Source of the DNA: Pseudomonas aegrilactucae
GTDB lineage: Bacteria > Pseudomonadota > Gammaproteobacteria > Pseudomonadales > Pseudomonadaceae
Length of the DNA stretch: 64,000 nucleotides
Direction of reading: 5' to 3'
Assembly: GCF_019168305.1 (NCBI RefSeq)
Contig: NZ_JAHTBI010000056.1
Span: forward strand, 1-64,000
The notes below the pieces were generated by a model that ran no database searches, was not told the origin of the DNA, and saw nothing but the letters and a program-made list of their open reading frames with translations. Numbering within the stretch: position 1 is the first letter of the stretch; every line of letters begins with the position of its first letter. Positions 9,145-17,198 of the stretch are shown piece by piece. The position numbers and the translations under genes were made by a program.

Positions 9145-9984
9145 TTAGCGGTTGATGGGGGTCAGGCGCAGCAGGTGGATCCGGCGGCTGTCGGCATTGA
9201 GGATGCGGAAGCGATACGGCCCGATCTCGGTGGTTTCGTTGCGCTTGGGCAGGTGACCGAAGGCACTCATCACCAGGCCGCCCACGGTGTCGAATTCGTC
9301 GTCGGAGAACTCGCTGTCGAAGAAGGTGTTGAAGTTCTCGATCGGGGTCAGTGCCTTGATCAGGAAGTCGCCGCTGGGCAGCGGCTTGATGTAGCTGTCC
9401 TCTTCGACGTCATGCTCGTCTTCGATGTCGCCGACGATCTGCTCGAGCACGTCCTCGATGGTTACCAGGCCTGCCACACCGCCGTATTCGTCGATGACGA
9501 TGGCCATGTGGTTGTGGTTGGCGCGAAACTCGCGCAGCAGCACGTTCAGGCGCTTGGACTCGGGCACGAAGGTGGCCGGGCGCAGCAGGTCCTTGATGTT
9601 GAAGGTGTCGCCGTTCTCCTTGAGGATCAGCGGCAGCAGGTCCTTGGCCAGCAGCACGCCGAGCACGTCGTCATGGCTTTCGCCGACCACCGGGTAGCGC
9701 GAGTGCGCGGCGTCGATCACTGCCGGCAGGAATTCGCGCGGGGTCTGCGAGGCCTTGATGCTCATCATCTGCGAGCGCGGCACCATGATGTCGCGCACTT
9801 GCAGGTCGGCGACCTGGATCGCACCTTCGACAATGGTCAGCGCTTCGCTGTCGAGCAGCTTGTTCTGGTGCGCTTCGCGCAGCAGCTCGAGGAGCTCCTG
9901 GCGGTTTTTCGGCTCATGGGCAAAAGCCTGGGTCAGTTTGCCCAGCCAGGACTTTTGCCCGTTGCTCGATCGATCTTCGCTCAT
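9145..9984 (-). CDS. corC: HlyC/CorC-family CBS-domain protein (Mg/Co efflux-associated)
   Basis: Cytoplasmic 279-residue protein with two CBS domains (about 65-185) and a C-terminal CorC/HlyC transporter-associated domain (about 200-279). The CBS start IMVPRSQMMSI and the region HNHMAIVIDEYGGVAGLVT, the most conserved stretch of the family, are intact. CorC is linked to magnesium and cobalt export in enterics, though the molecular role is debated; it lacks the membrane domain of longer CNNM-type relatives. It lies between ybeY (5 bases upstream) and lnt (8 bases downstream). Confidence 0.94.
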   Translation of the reverse strand: MSEDRSSNGQKSWLGKLTQAFAHEPKNRQELLELLREAHQNKLLDSEALTIVEGAIQVADLQVRDIMVPRSQMMSIKASQTPREFLPAVIDAAHSRYPVVGESHDDVLGVLLAKDLLPLILKENGDTFNIKDLLRPATFVPESKRLNVLLREFRANHNHMAIVIDEYGGVAGLVTIEDVLEQIVGDIEDEHDVEEDSYIKPLPSGDFLIKALTPIENFNTFFDSEFSDDEFDTVGGLVMSAFGHLPKRNETTEIGPYRFRILNADSRRIHLLRLTPINR

Positions 9985-9989
9985 GGCGG

Positions 9990-10484
9990 TTACTCGTGAT
10001 CCTTGCAGATATCAGTGTGGGGTGCGTCGTGTTCGTCGTCGGCGTACGGGTCGGGATGACCCAGTTCGGCAAGCAACGTTCGTTCCAGTGCTTCCATTTC
10101 CTCGGCCTCATCGTCATCGATGTGGTCGTAGCCCAGCAGGTGCAGGCAACCGTGGATGACCAGGTGCGCCCAGTGGGCCTCGAGGGCCTTGCCCTGTTCG
10201 GCGGCTTCGCGCTCGACCACCGCGATGCAGATGACCAGGTCGCCCAGCAGCGGGATGTCGAGCAGGTCGTCGGGCACGTCGGCGGGGAAGGACAGCACAT
10301 TGGTGGCGTAGTCCTTGTGCCGCCAGGTGTGGTTCAGCTCGCGACCTTCGGCCTCGTCGACCAGGCGAATGGTCAGTTCCGAGTCGGCCGTGCGCTGGCG
10401 CAGGGCCAGGGCGCACCATTGGCGGAACTGGTCTTCGCTCGGGGCGGGCGCATCGCTTGCCAGTTGCAGATCGAGTTCAAGCAT
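9990..10484 (-). CDS. ybeY: Endoribonuclease YbeY (rRNA maturation factor)
   Basis: Single-strand endoribonuclease needed for 16S rRNA 3' maturation and ribosome quality control. The 164-residue protein contains the metal-binding motif HGCLHLLGYDH (H-x3-H-x5-H form), which defines the family. The ATG at 10484 was chosen because it gives the normal N-terminus MLELDLQL and overlaps the ybeZ stop by 8 bases, a sign of translational coupling; a longer frame would run deep into ybeZ. It is part of the miaB-ybeZ-ybeY-corC-lnt cluster. Confidence 0.95.
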   Translation of the reverse strand: MLELDLQLASDAPAPSEDQFRQWCALALRQRTADSELTIRLVDEAEGRELNHTWRHKDYATNVLSFPADVPDDLLDIPLLGDLVICIAVVEREAAEQGKALEAHWAHLVIHGCLHLLGYDHIDDDEAEEMEALERTLLAELGHPDPYADDEHDAPHTDICKDHE

Positions 10485-11478
10485 TGCGCGGTTTGCCTTC
10501 GGCCGGGTCCTGCTGAGCGTTCTCGAAGCGCTCATAGGCTTCGACGATGCGCTGTACCAAGGGGTGGCGCACGACGTCTTTAGGCTGGAAATGGGTAAAG
10601 CTGATGCCCGGTACGTCCTTGAGCACGCCGATGACGTGCGCCAGGCCCGACTTGGTGCCGCGCGGCAGGTCGACCTGGGTGATGTCGCCGGTGATCACGG
10701 CCGTGGAGCCGAAACCGATACGGGTCAGGAACATCTTCATCTGCTCGACGGTGGTGTTCTGGCTTTCGTCGAGGATGATGAAGCTGTTGTTCAGGGTGCG
10801 GCCGCGCATGTAGGCCAGCGGGGCGATCTCGATCACCTGGCGCTCGATCAGCTTGGCCACGTGCTCGAAGCCGAGCATTTCGTACAGCGCGTCGTACAGC
10901 GGGCGCAGGTACGGGTCGATCTTCTGGGCCAGGTCACCGGGCAGGAAGCCGAGCTTTTCGCCCGCCTCGACGGCCGGGCGCACCAGCAGGATGCGCCGTA
11001 CCTGTTCGCGTTCCAGCGCGTCGACCGCGCAGGCCACGGCCAGGTAGGTCTTGCCGGTACCGGCCGGACCGATGCCGAAATTGATGTCGTTGCCGAGAAT
11101 TTCCTTCACGTAGCGCTGCTGGTTCAGCCCGCGCGGGCGAATCATGCCCTTGCGCGTGCGCAGCGACACGCTGACTTCGTTGACGGCCGGGTGTTCCAGC
11201 GCTTCAACGGCCGATTCCTGAAGGAACAGGTGGACCATTTCCGGCGACAGCTCGGTGGCCTTGGTCTCGCGGTAGAGACGGCGCAGCAGCTGTTCGGCAG
11301 AGGAGGTCAGCTTGGGTTCGCCGATCAGTTCGAACTGATTGCCGCGGTTGCGGATCTCGATGGCCAGGCGCTGTTCGATCAAGCGCAGGTGCTCGTCGAA
11401 TTGCCCGCACAGATTGGCGAAGCGATGAGCCTCGAAGGGCTCGAGGATGAAACGATGAGGTTCTATGGGTGCGTTCAA
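10477..11478 (-). CDS. ybeZ: PhoH-family ATPase YbeZ
   Basis: PhoH-like P-loop ATPase, a probable RNA helicase partner of YbeY. The 333 residues include a Walker A motif (GPAGTGKTYLA) and a Walker B-like FIILDESQN. The start appears to be TTG at 11478 (reading MNAPIEPHR); no ATG lies upstream in frame near a ribosome site and the preceding Shine-Dalgarno is poor, so translation may be weak or coupled. Its stop overlaps ybeY by 8 bases. A GC-rich hairpin lies between it and miaB. Confidence 0.95.
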   Translation of the reverse strand: MNAPIEPHRFILEPFEAHRFANLCGQFDEHLRLIEQRLAIEIRNRGNQFELIGEPKLTSSAEQLLRRLYRETKATELSPEMVHLFLQESAVEALEHPAVNEVSVSLRTRKGMIRPRGLNQQRYVKEILGNDINFGIGPAGTGKTYLAVACAVDALEREQVRRILLVRPAVEAGEKLGFLPGDLAQKIDPYLRPLYDALYEMLGFEHVAKLIERQVIEIAPLAYMRGRTLNNSFIILDESQNTTVEQMKMFLTRIGFGSTAVITGDITQVDLPRGTKSGLAHVIGVLKDVPGISFTHFQPKDVVRHPLVQRIVEAYERFENAQQDPAEGKPRNA

Positions 11479-11567
11479 GGTCGTTTTTAGCCGCCCTACG
11501 GCAATGTGGATGAAACCAAGGATAACCCCACGCGCGCAACGGTGAAAGCGCTGAAACGATCAAGGGT

Positions 11568-11593
11568 CGCCGGGCCGTTCGTCGGGCCCGGCG
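11568..11593. other. GC-rich inverted repeat between miaB and ybeZ
   Basis: Nine-base arms CGCCGGGCC (11568-11576) and its complement (11585-11593) around an 8-base loop, 8 bases after the miaB stop on the minus strand. There is no U-run behind it in either direction, so it is not a classical terminator. It could reduce read-through from miaB into ybeZ or stabilise a 3' end. Confidence 0.55.
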
Positions 11594-11601
11594 TAGCGCC
11601 T

Positions 11602-12930
11602 TTACTGCACCAGCGAACCGAACAGCGAGTGCGGACGTGCATCGTCGATATGAATGTCGACGAACTGGCCGATCAGGGTGGGATTGTCGCTGCGGAAGTT
11701 GACGATACGGTTATTCTCGGTGCGCCCTTGCAGTTGCCCCGGGTCGCGGCGTGAATAGTCGGTGACCAGGATGCGCTGCAGGGTGCCGACCATCTGCCGG
11801 CTGATTTCAAAGCCCTGGTGATCGAGGCGGTGCTGCAGGGCGGCCAGGCGTTCCTTCTTGACGGCCTCGGGGGTGTCGTCGGGCAGGTCGGCGGCCGGGG
11901 TCCCCGGGCGCTGGCTGTAGATGAACGAGTAGGAGAAGTCGAAACCAACGTCGGCCACCAGCTTCATGGTGTTCTCGAAGTCTTTTTCGGTTTCGCCGGG
12001 GAAGCCGATGATGAAGTCGGAACTGATGCAGATACCCGGCACCGCGGCCTTGAGCTTGCGCAGCTTGGACTTGTATTCGAGCACGGTGTGCCCGCGCTTC
12101 ATCGCCGCCAGTACCCGATCGGAACCGGACTGCACCGGCAGATGCAGGTGCTTGACCAGCTCGGGCACCTCGGCGTGGGCCTGGATCAGGCTGTCGGAGA
12201 ACTCCAGCGGGTGCGAGGTGGTGTAGCGGATGCGGTCGATGCCGTCGACAGCGGCCACTACCCGGATCAGCTCGGCCAGGTCCGCCAGGCGGCCGTCGTG
12301 GGTCTGCCCGCGGTAGCCGTTGACGTTCTGCCCCAGCAGGGTCACTTCACGCACGCCGTTCTCGGCCAGGTGGATGATCTCGGCCAGCACGTCGTCGAAC
12401 GGGCGGCTGACTTCTTCGCCGCGGGTATAGGGCACCACGCAGAAGGTGCAGTACTTGCTGCAGCCTTCCATCACCGACACGTAGGCGGTGGGGCCGTCGA
12501 TACGCGGCTCGGGCAGGTGGTCGAATTTTTCGATCTCGGGGAACGACACGTCGACCTGGGGCAGGCCGGTGCTGCGCGCCGCGTCGATCATCTCGGGCAG
12601 GCGGTGCAGGGTCTGGGGGCCAAACACCACGTCGACATACGGCGCGCGCTTGCGGATCGAATCACCTTCCTGGCTGGCCACGCAGCCGCCGACGGCAATC
12701 ACCATGTCGGGCCTGAGGTCCTTCAGTTCGCGCCAACGGCCGAGCTGCGAGTAGACGCGGTCCTGGGCCCGTTCGCGGATGGAACAGGTATTGAGCAGGA
12801 TGACGTCGGCGTCTTCGGCCCGTGCAGTCACTTCCAGGGCTTGATGTTCACCCAGCAGGTCGACCATGCGCGAGCTGTCGTACTCGTTCATCTGGCAGCC
12901 GTGGGTTTCGATATAAAGCTTCTTGGTCAT
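11602..12930 (-). CDS. miaB: tRNA-2-methylthio-N6-dimethylallyladenosine synthase
   Basis: Radical-SAM methylthiotransferase that modifies A37 of tRNAs reading UNN codons. The 442-residue protein has the three expected parts: an N-terminal MTTase domain with THGCQMNEYDS and further Cys for the auxiliary cluster, a radical-SAM core with CSKYCTFCVVPYTRG, and a C-terminal TRAM domain (about 375-440). First gene of the miaB-ybeZ-ybeY-corC-lnt set; a gap of 123 bases with a hairpin follows it. Confidence 0.98.
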   Translation of the reverse strand: MTKKLYIETHGCQMNEYDSSRMVDLLGEHQALEVTARAEDADVILLNTCSIRERAQDRVYSQLGRWRELKDLRPDMVIAVGGCVASQEGDSIRKRAPYVDVVFGPQTLHRLPEMIDAARSTGLPQVDVSFPEIEKFDHLPEPRIDGPTAYVSVMEGCSKYCTFCVVPYTRGEEVSRPFDDVLAEIIHLAENGVREVTLLGQNVNGYRGQTHDGRLADLAELIRVVAAVDGIDRIRYTTSHPLEFSDSLIQAHAEVPELVKHLHLPVQSGSDRVLAAMKRGHTVLEYKSKLRKLKAAVPGICISSDFIIGFPGETEKDFENTMKLVADVGFDFSYSFIYSQRPGTPAADLPDDTPEAVKKERLAALQHRLDHQGFEISRQMVGTLQRILVTDYSRRDPGQLQGRTENNRIVNFRSDNPTLIGQFVDIHIDDARPHSLFGSLVQ

Positions 12931-13059
12931 GCGGGATCATCAGGTGATTCAAAGAACCGCGCATTATAAGCGGCGTGGCCGAGGCTTCCTAGCGTTGTCG
13001 GCCGGGTGCCTATGTTATAGTTTGCGACTTATTTCCCCCTGCGATCGTTCCTGCCGACA

Positions 13060-13386
13060 ATGACCAAGCGCGAAGCCCCCATCTATAAAGTGATCTTTCT
13101 CAACCAGGGTCAGGTGTTCGAGATGTACGCCAAACAGATCTACCAAAGCGATCTGTGGGGCTTTCTCGAAATCGAGGAATTCGTGTTCGGCGAGCGCACG
13201 CAGGTCGTCGTCGACCCCAGCGAAGAGAAGCTCAAGGCCCAGTTCGAAGGCGTGGTGCGCAGTTTTGTGCCGATGCATTCGATCGTGCGCATCGACGAAG
13301 TCGAGCGTCTGGGTACGCCGAAGATCAGCGAAGCGCGGGGTGTGAGCAACGTGATGCCGTTCCCGATGCCGATGCCGGAAAAATAG
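13060..13386 (+). CDS. DUF1820-family protein
   Basis: Small 108-residue cytoplasmic protein that matches the DUF1820 family by its opening (APIYKVIFLNQGQVFEMYAK) and by the core FVPMHSIVRIDEVE. No signal peptide or membrane segment. The C-terminus is a Met/Pro run (MPFPMPMPEK). Function is unknown. It is divergent from miaB and converges on the Sel1-like gene, with 9 bases between stops. Confidence 0.9.
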   Translation: MTKREAPIYKVIFLNQGQVFEMYAKQIYQSDLWGFLEIEEFVFGERTQVVVDPSEEKLKAQFEGVVRSFVPMHSIVRIDEVERLGTPKISEARGVSNVMPFPMPMPEK

Positions 13387-13395
13387 CCGGACGTC

Positions 13396-13944
13396 TTACG
13401 GCAGCGGGGCGAAGGGGGTGCGACCGTCGATGGTCTGCAGTTCCAGCAGGTACTTGCGAAAGATCTGGCCAAGTACCTGGGTGGCCACCTCCAGCTCGTC
13501 GCGCTGCATCTTGGCAGACACTTCGTCGGCCAGGTCCAGGGCGTCTTCGGCGCCATTCACCGCAGCCATCTTCAGCACGATATACGCCTGCACGTTGTTG
13601 GCTGCCACGCCTTCGCCGCGAAAGAACATGGTACCCAGCAGGTATTGCGCCTGGGCATGGCCTTGCAACGAGGCCTGCTCGAAGTAGCTGAGCGCCTTGT
13701 TCAGGTCTTGCGCAGTGTTCTTGCCGTCGTAGTAGAACTCGCCGAGCTCGAATTGTGCCTGGGCATCACCCGACTGCGCAGCTTGCTGGCAGCTGGCCAG
13801 GGCCTGTTGCAGCTCGTCGGCAGGCGTATTGAGGGTGCAGCGGCCTGTTGCCGGGATCAGCAACGAGTTACCGCCTGCGGTGGCCAGCAGGGGCTGAAGT
13901 AGCAACAGGCAGCCCAGTGCGAGGGCGCGGCCGGCGCGGTTCAT
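13396..13944 (-). CDS. Secreted Sel1/TPR-like repeat protein
   Basis: A 182-residue protein with a signal peptide (MNRAGRALALGCLLLLQPLLATAGG) and therefore periplasmic or exported. The body (about 50-130) carries Sel1-type repeats, seen as AQFELGEFYYDGKNTAQDLNKAL followed by QAQYLLGTMFFRGEGVAANN, split here only by spacing. Such repeats mediate protein contacts. The start at 13944 was chosen for the signal peptide; the longer frame adds 17 non-hydrophobic residues. Function unknown. Confidence 0.82.
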   Translation of the reverse strand: MNRAGRALALGCLLLLQPLLATAGGNSLLIPATGRCTLNTPADELQQALASCQQAAQSGDAQAQFELGEFYYDGKNTAQDLNKALSYFEQASLQGHAQAQYLLGTMFFRGEGVAANNVQAYIVLKMAAVNGAEDALDLADEVSAKMQRDELEVATQVLGQIFRKYLLELQTIDGRTPFAPLP

Positions 13945-14088
13945 GGTGATCGACTTACCTCTGCGAAGCTGCGGCCAATGTGTCTGGTGGCACATTATGG
14001 GATAAGCAGCGCCTACCTTACAAAGTCTTTACTCGATTTTCTGCTGAGGGGGGGCGAGCGGGGCGGTGTGTGACGCCTGTTCCGGCCT

Positions 14089-14174
14089 CTTCGCTGGCAA
14101 GCCAGCTCCCACCGGGCACGTGCAGGTCCCGAGTACAATGCACTACCTGTGGGGGCTGGCTGGCCAGCGAAGGG
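14089..14174. repeat. REP pair (inverted, diverged)
   Basis: Left arm 14089-14112 and right arm about 14146-14174 around a 33-base spacer. The right arm is diverged (CTGTGGGGGCTGGCTGGCC). It lies in the 250-base gap between the Sel1-like gene and hemL, just after the hemL stop. Confidence 0.85.
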
Positions 14175-14194
14175 CTGCAGGGCAGCCCAGGGTT

Positions 14195-15475
14195 TCAGAG
14201 CTTGGCGAATGCCCGCTCGGCCGCATCCAGGGTGATCTGCAGCTCGGTTTCACCGTGCGCGATCGAGGTGAAGCCTGCTTCGAACGCACTCGGCGCCAGG
14301 TACACGCCGCCTTCGAGCATCAGGTGGAAGAAGCGCTTGAAGCGTTCGGCATCGCTGGCCATCACATCCTCGAAGGTGACGATGTCGTCGGCACCGCTGA
14401 AGTACAGGCCGAACATGGCGCCCGCCTGGGTGGTGACGAATGGCACGCCGGCCGCATCGGCACGCTGCTGCAGGCCCTCGAGCAGGCGGCTGGTGAAATC
14501 GCTCAGTTCGGCATGGAAGCCCGGGCGGCTGATCAGCTTCAGCGTGGTCAGGCCGGCCGCCATCGCCAGCGGGTTGCCCGACAGGGTGCCGGCCTGGTAC
14601 ACCGGGCCCAGCGGTGCGATCTGCTCCATGATGTGGCGCTTGCCGCCAAAGCAGCCCACCGGCATGCCGCCACCGACGATCTTGCCGAACGTCGACAGGT
14701 CCGGGGTCACGCCGTAGTGCGCCTGGGCGCCGCCCAGTGCGACACGGAAGCCGGTCATCACTTCGTCGAAGATCAGCACCACGCCGTGCTGGTCGCACAG
14801 GCTGCGCAGGCCTTCGAGAAAGCCCGGTGCCGGCGGCACGCAGTTCATGTTGCCGGCCACTGGCTCGACGATGATGCACGCCACTTCCTGGCCGACCTCA
14901 GCGAGCATCTTTGCCACCGCGTCGATGTCGTTGAACGGCAGGGTCAGGGTGTGTCTGGCGAATGCCGCCGGCACACCGGCCGAGCTTGGCACGCCCTGGG
15001 TCAGCAGGCCGGAACCTGCCTTGACCAGCAGGCTGTCGGAGTGGCCGTGGTAGCAGCCTTCGAACTTGATGATGCTGTCGCGGCCGGTGAAGCCACGGGC
15101 CAGGCGAATCGCACTCATGGTGGCTTCGGTGCCGGAGCTGACCATGCGTACCATTTCCATCGACGGCACGATCGCGCAGACCAGGTCCGCCATCTCGGTT
15201 TCCATCGCGGTCGGCGCGCCGTACGACAGGCCGTGGGCCAGTTGCTTGCGCACCGACGCGAGCACGTCCGGGTGGCTGTGGCCGAGGATCATCGGGCCCC
15301 AGGAACCGACGTAGTCGACATAGCGCTTGTCGTCTTCATCGGTGACATAGGCGCCTTCGGCATGCTTGAAGAACAGTGGCGTGCCGCCGACGCTCTTGAA
15401 CGCACGCACGGGCGAGTTCACGCCACCGGGGATGTGCTTCTGGGCTTGGGCAAACAGGGTTTCGGAACGAGACAT
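14195..15475 (-). CDS. hemL: Glutamate-1-semialdehyde 2,1-aminomutase
   Basis: PLP enzyme of the C5 pathway that converts glutamate-1-semialdehyde to 5-aminolevulinate for haem synthesis. The 426-residue protein has the normal length. The PLP lysine is Lys265 in TFGKIVGGG, the same position as in E. coli, and the preceding IFDEVMTGFR is intact. The ATG at 15475 (MSRSETLF) fits the family start; an in-frame ATG five codons upstream is less likely. It follows thiE by 15 bases on the same strand. Confidence 0.98.
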   Translation of the reverse strand: MSRSETLFAQAQKHIPGGVNSPVRAFKSVGGTPLFFKHAEGAYVTDEDDKRYVDYVGSWGPMILGHSHPDVLASVRKQLAHGLSYGAPTAMETEMADLVCAIVPSMEMVRMVSSGTEATMSAIRLARGFTGRDSIIKFEGCYHGHSDSLLVKAGSGLLTQGVPSSAGVPAAFARHTLTLPFNDIDAVAKMLAEVGQEVACIIVEPVAGNMNCVPPAPGFLEGLRSLCDQHGVVLIFDEVMTGFRVALGGAQAHYGVTPDLSTFGKIVGGGMPVGCFGGKRHIMEQIAPLGPVYQAGTLSGNPLAMAAGLTTLKLISRPGFHAELSDFTSRLLEGLQQRADAAGVPFVTTQAGAMFGLYFSGADDIVTFEDVMASDAERFKRFFHLMLEGGVYLAPSAFEAGFTSIAHGETELQITLDAAERAFAKL

Positions 15476-15490
15476 GTCGGGCTCTCTCAA

Positions 15491-16117
15491 TCAGGCAGAT
15501 GCGAACAGGGCGTTGAAGGCGCGGGCGCGGCGAGTGACCTCGGCCGTGCTGTCAGCGCCGAACAGGCCGTGAATCACCGCCAGCAGGTCGGCGCCATGGG
15601 CGACCAGCGGGGCGGCGTTGTCCAGGGTGATGCCGCCGATCACGGCAATCGGCAATTTGACCCGCGCCCGGGCCTGCTCCAGCAGGGCCAGGTCGCAGGC
15701 CGGGGCACCGGGTTTGGTGAGCGAGTTGAAGAAGCGGCCGAAGGCCACATAGCTGGCACCTTCGCGGGCCGCCTGTTCGGCCAGCTCGAGCTGGGCGTGA
15801 CAGGTGGAGCCAATGATTGCATTGCGCCCCAGCAGGGTACGCGCAGGCGTCAGCGGGCCGTCGGTCTGGCCCAGGTGCAGGCCCACGCCCAGGCGCGCGG
15901 CCAGCTCGGCGTCGTCGTTGATCACCAGTTGGGTGCGATAGCGCTCGCACAGCTTCATCAGGGCCTCGGCCTCGCGCAGGCGGCGTGCCTCGTCCTGGCT
16001 CTTGTCGCGGTATTGCAGCAGGGTGACGCCACCCTCGAGGGCCGCTTCGACGTAGGGAAGAAAGCGTCCAGCCAACAGTTGGCTGTCGGTGATGGCATAC
16101 AAACCACGTAACTTCAT
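15491..16117 (-). CDS. thiE: Thiamine-phosphate synthase
   Basis: Joins HMP-pyrophosphate and thiazole phosphate to give thiamine monophosphate. The 208-residue TIM-barrel shows MKLRGLYAITD at the start, QYRDKS near residue 35, and the phosphate-binding end IAVIGGITLDN. It sits between thiD (23 bases upstream) and hemL (15 bases downstream), forming a thiD-thiE-hemL unit typical of Pseudomonas. No thiamine riboswitch was recognised in front of thiD. Confidence 0.97.
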   Translation of the reverse strand: MKLRGLYAITDSQLLAGRFLPYVEAALEGGVTLLQYRDKSQDEARRLREAEALMKLCERYRTQLVINDDAELAARLGVGLHLGQTDGPLTPARTLLGRNAIIGSTCHAQLELAEQAAREGASYVAFGRFFNSLTKPGAPACDLALLEQARARVKLPIAVIGGITLDNAAPLVAHGADLLAVIHGLFGADSTAEVTRRARAFNALFASA

Positions 16118-16140
16118 CGTGCAGGCCTCGGGGCGGTCGA

Positions 16141-16938
16141 TCAGGAACAGAAATCCAGTGGCAGGCGGCGCGGCACGTACTGGCCCTTGCCCAGTTGCTC
16201 GGCGTCACGCAGGGTGCGCCAGGTGTAGTCCAGTGCCGAACGCACCGCACTGTGCAGCTGTTCGCCCAGCGCCAGGCGCCCGGCCAGGGCGCTGGCCAGG
16301 GTGCAGCCCGAACCATGGTAGTCCCCCGGCAGGCGCTGGCAGGTCCAGGTGTGGTGCTGGCCGTCGCGGCTGTACAGGCGGTTGTGGATTTCGTGCTCGT
16401 CGCCGTGGCCGCCGGTGATCAGCAGGTGCTTGACGAAGGGCAGCAGTTTTTCTGCGCACTGGTCGGCCGTGCCGTCCGGCAGCTCGGCCAGGATACGTGC
16501 CTCGGGCAGGTTCGGCGTGGCGATGGTGGCCAGCGGCAGCAGGCGCTCGCGCATGGCATAGCCGACCTCGTCCTTGCCCAGGCGGCCACCGCCGCCGGCG
16601 CGCAACACCGGGTCGCACACCAGGGGCAGGTGCGGGTGGGCGCTGAGCAGCTCGACCACGGTATCGACCATGTCCAGCGAGCCGAGCATGCCCAGCTTGA
16701 CCGCCGCGACGGTCGAGTCGTTGAGCACGGCATTGGCCTGGGCCAGTACCCACTCGCGGTCGAGCACGCGAAAGTCAGTCACATTGACGGTATCCTGCAC
16801 GGTCAGGGCGGTGACGGCCGGGGCGGCGTGACAACCTTGCGCGATCAGGGCTTCGATATCTGCCTGCAAGCCGGCGCCGCCACTGGGGTCGTGGCCGGAG
16901 AGACAGAGGACAACGGGGCGGGAGCTGTAGGTATTCAT
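16141..16938 (-). CDS. thiD: Hydroxymethylpyrimidine/phosphomethylpyrimidine kinase
   Basis: Phosphorylates HMP and HMP-P in thiamine synthesis. The 265-residue ribokinase-like protein has the substrate-binding start SGHDPSGGAGLQADIE and the anion-hole region GDYHGSGCTLASALA near residue 215. The ATG at 16938 gives the usual N-terminus; seven codons upstream another ATG is possible. First gene of thiD-thiE-hemL and divergent from the ladS-like gene, from which it is separated by 260 bases. Confidence 0.97.
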   Translation of the reverse strand: MNTYSSRPVVLCLSGHDPSGGAGLQADIEALIAQGCHAAPAVTALTVQDTVNVTDFRVLDREWVLAQANAVLNDSTVAAVKLGMLGSLDMVDTVVELLSAHPHLPLVCDPVLRAGGGGRLGKDEVGYAMRERLLPLATIATPNLPEARILAELPDGTADQCAEKLLPFVKHLLITGGHGDEHEIHNRLYSRDGQHHTWTCQRLPGDYHGSGCTLASALAGRLALGEQLHSAVRSALDYTWRTLRDAEQLGKGQYVPRRLPLDFCS

Positions 16939-17198
16939 GGTGCGCGAGCTTACCACCAAACGCTTTTGGCGGGTCTGTCGGGCCGATGCAGTTTTTGAGC
17001 GGCGGGTCAGCTAATGCCTGAAGAAATGCCTGTAAGTGCCGATATAGAGCCTCTGTTTTGAGTTCCAAAGCCTCTCTGGCCGCGCCCGAAAGCTGTGCTA
17101 GAGTGCTCACAAATCGATAACAGGTACTGCCGCGACTCGTCGTCTCAAATGGACAGGAGGCCACCACGACGCGACCGCGCAGACCATGCTGGGGCTGT

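Noticed and set aside
16939..17198. Thiamine riboswitch in front of thiD
   Set aside because: The 260-base gap shows no recognisable TPP-riboswitch core, and nothing in it pairs in the expected way.
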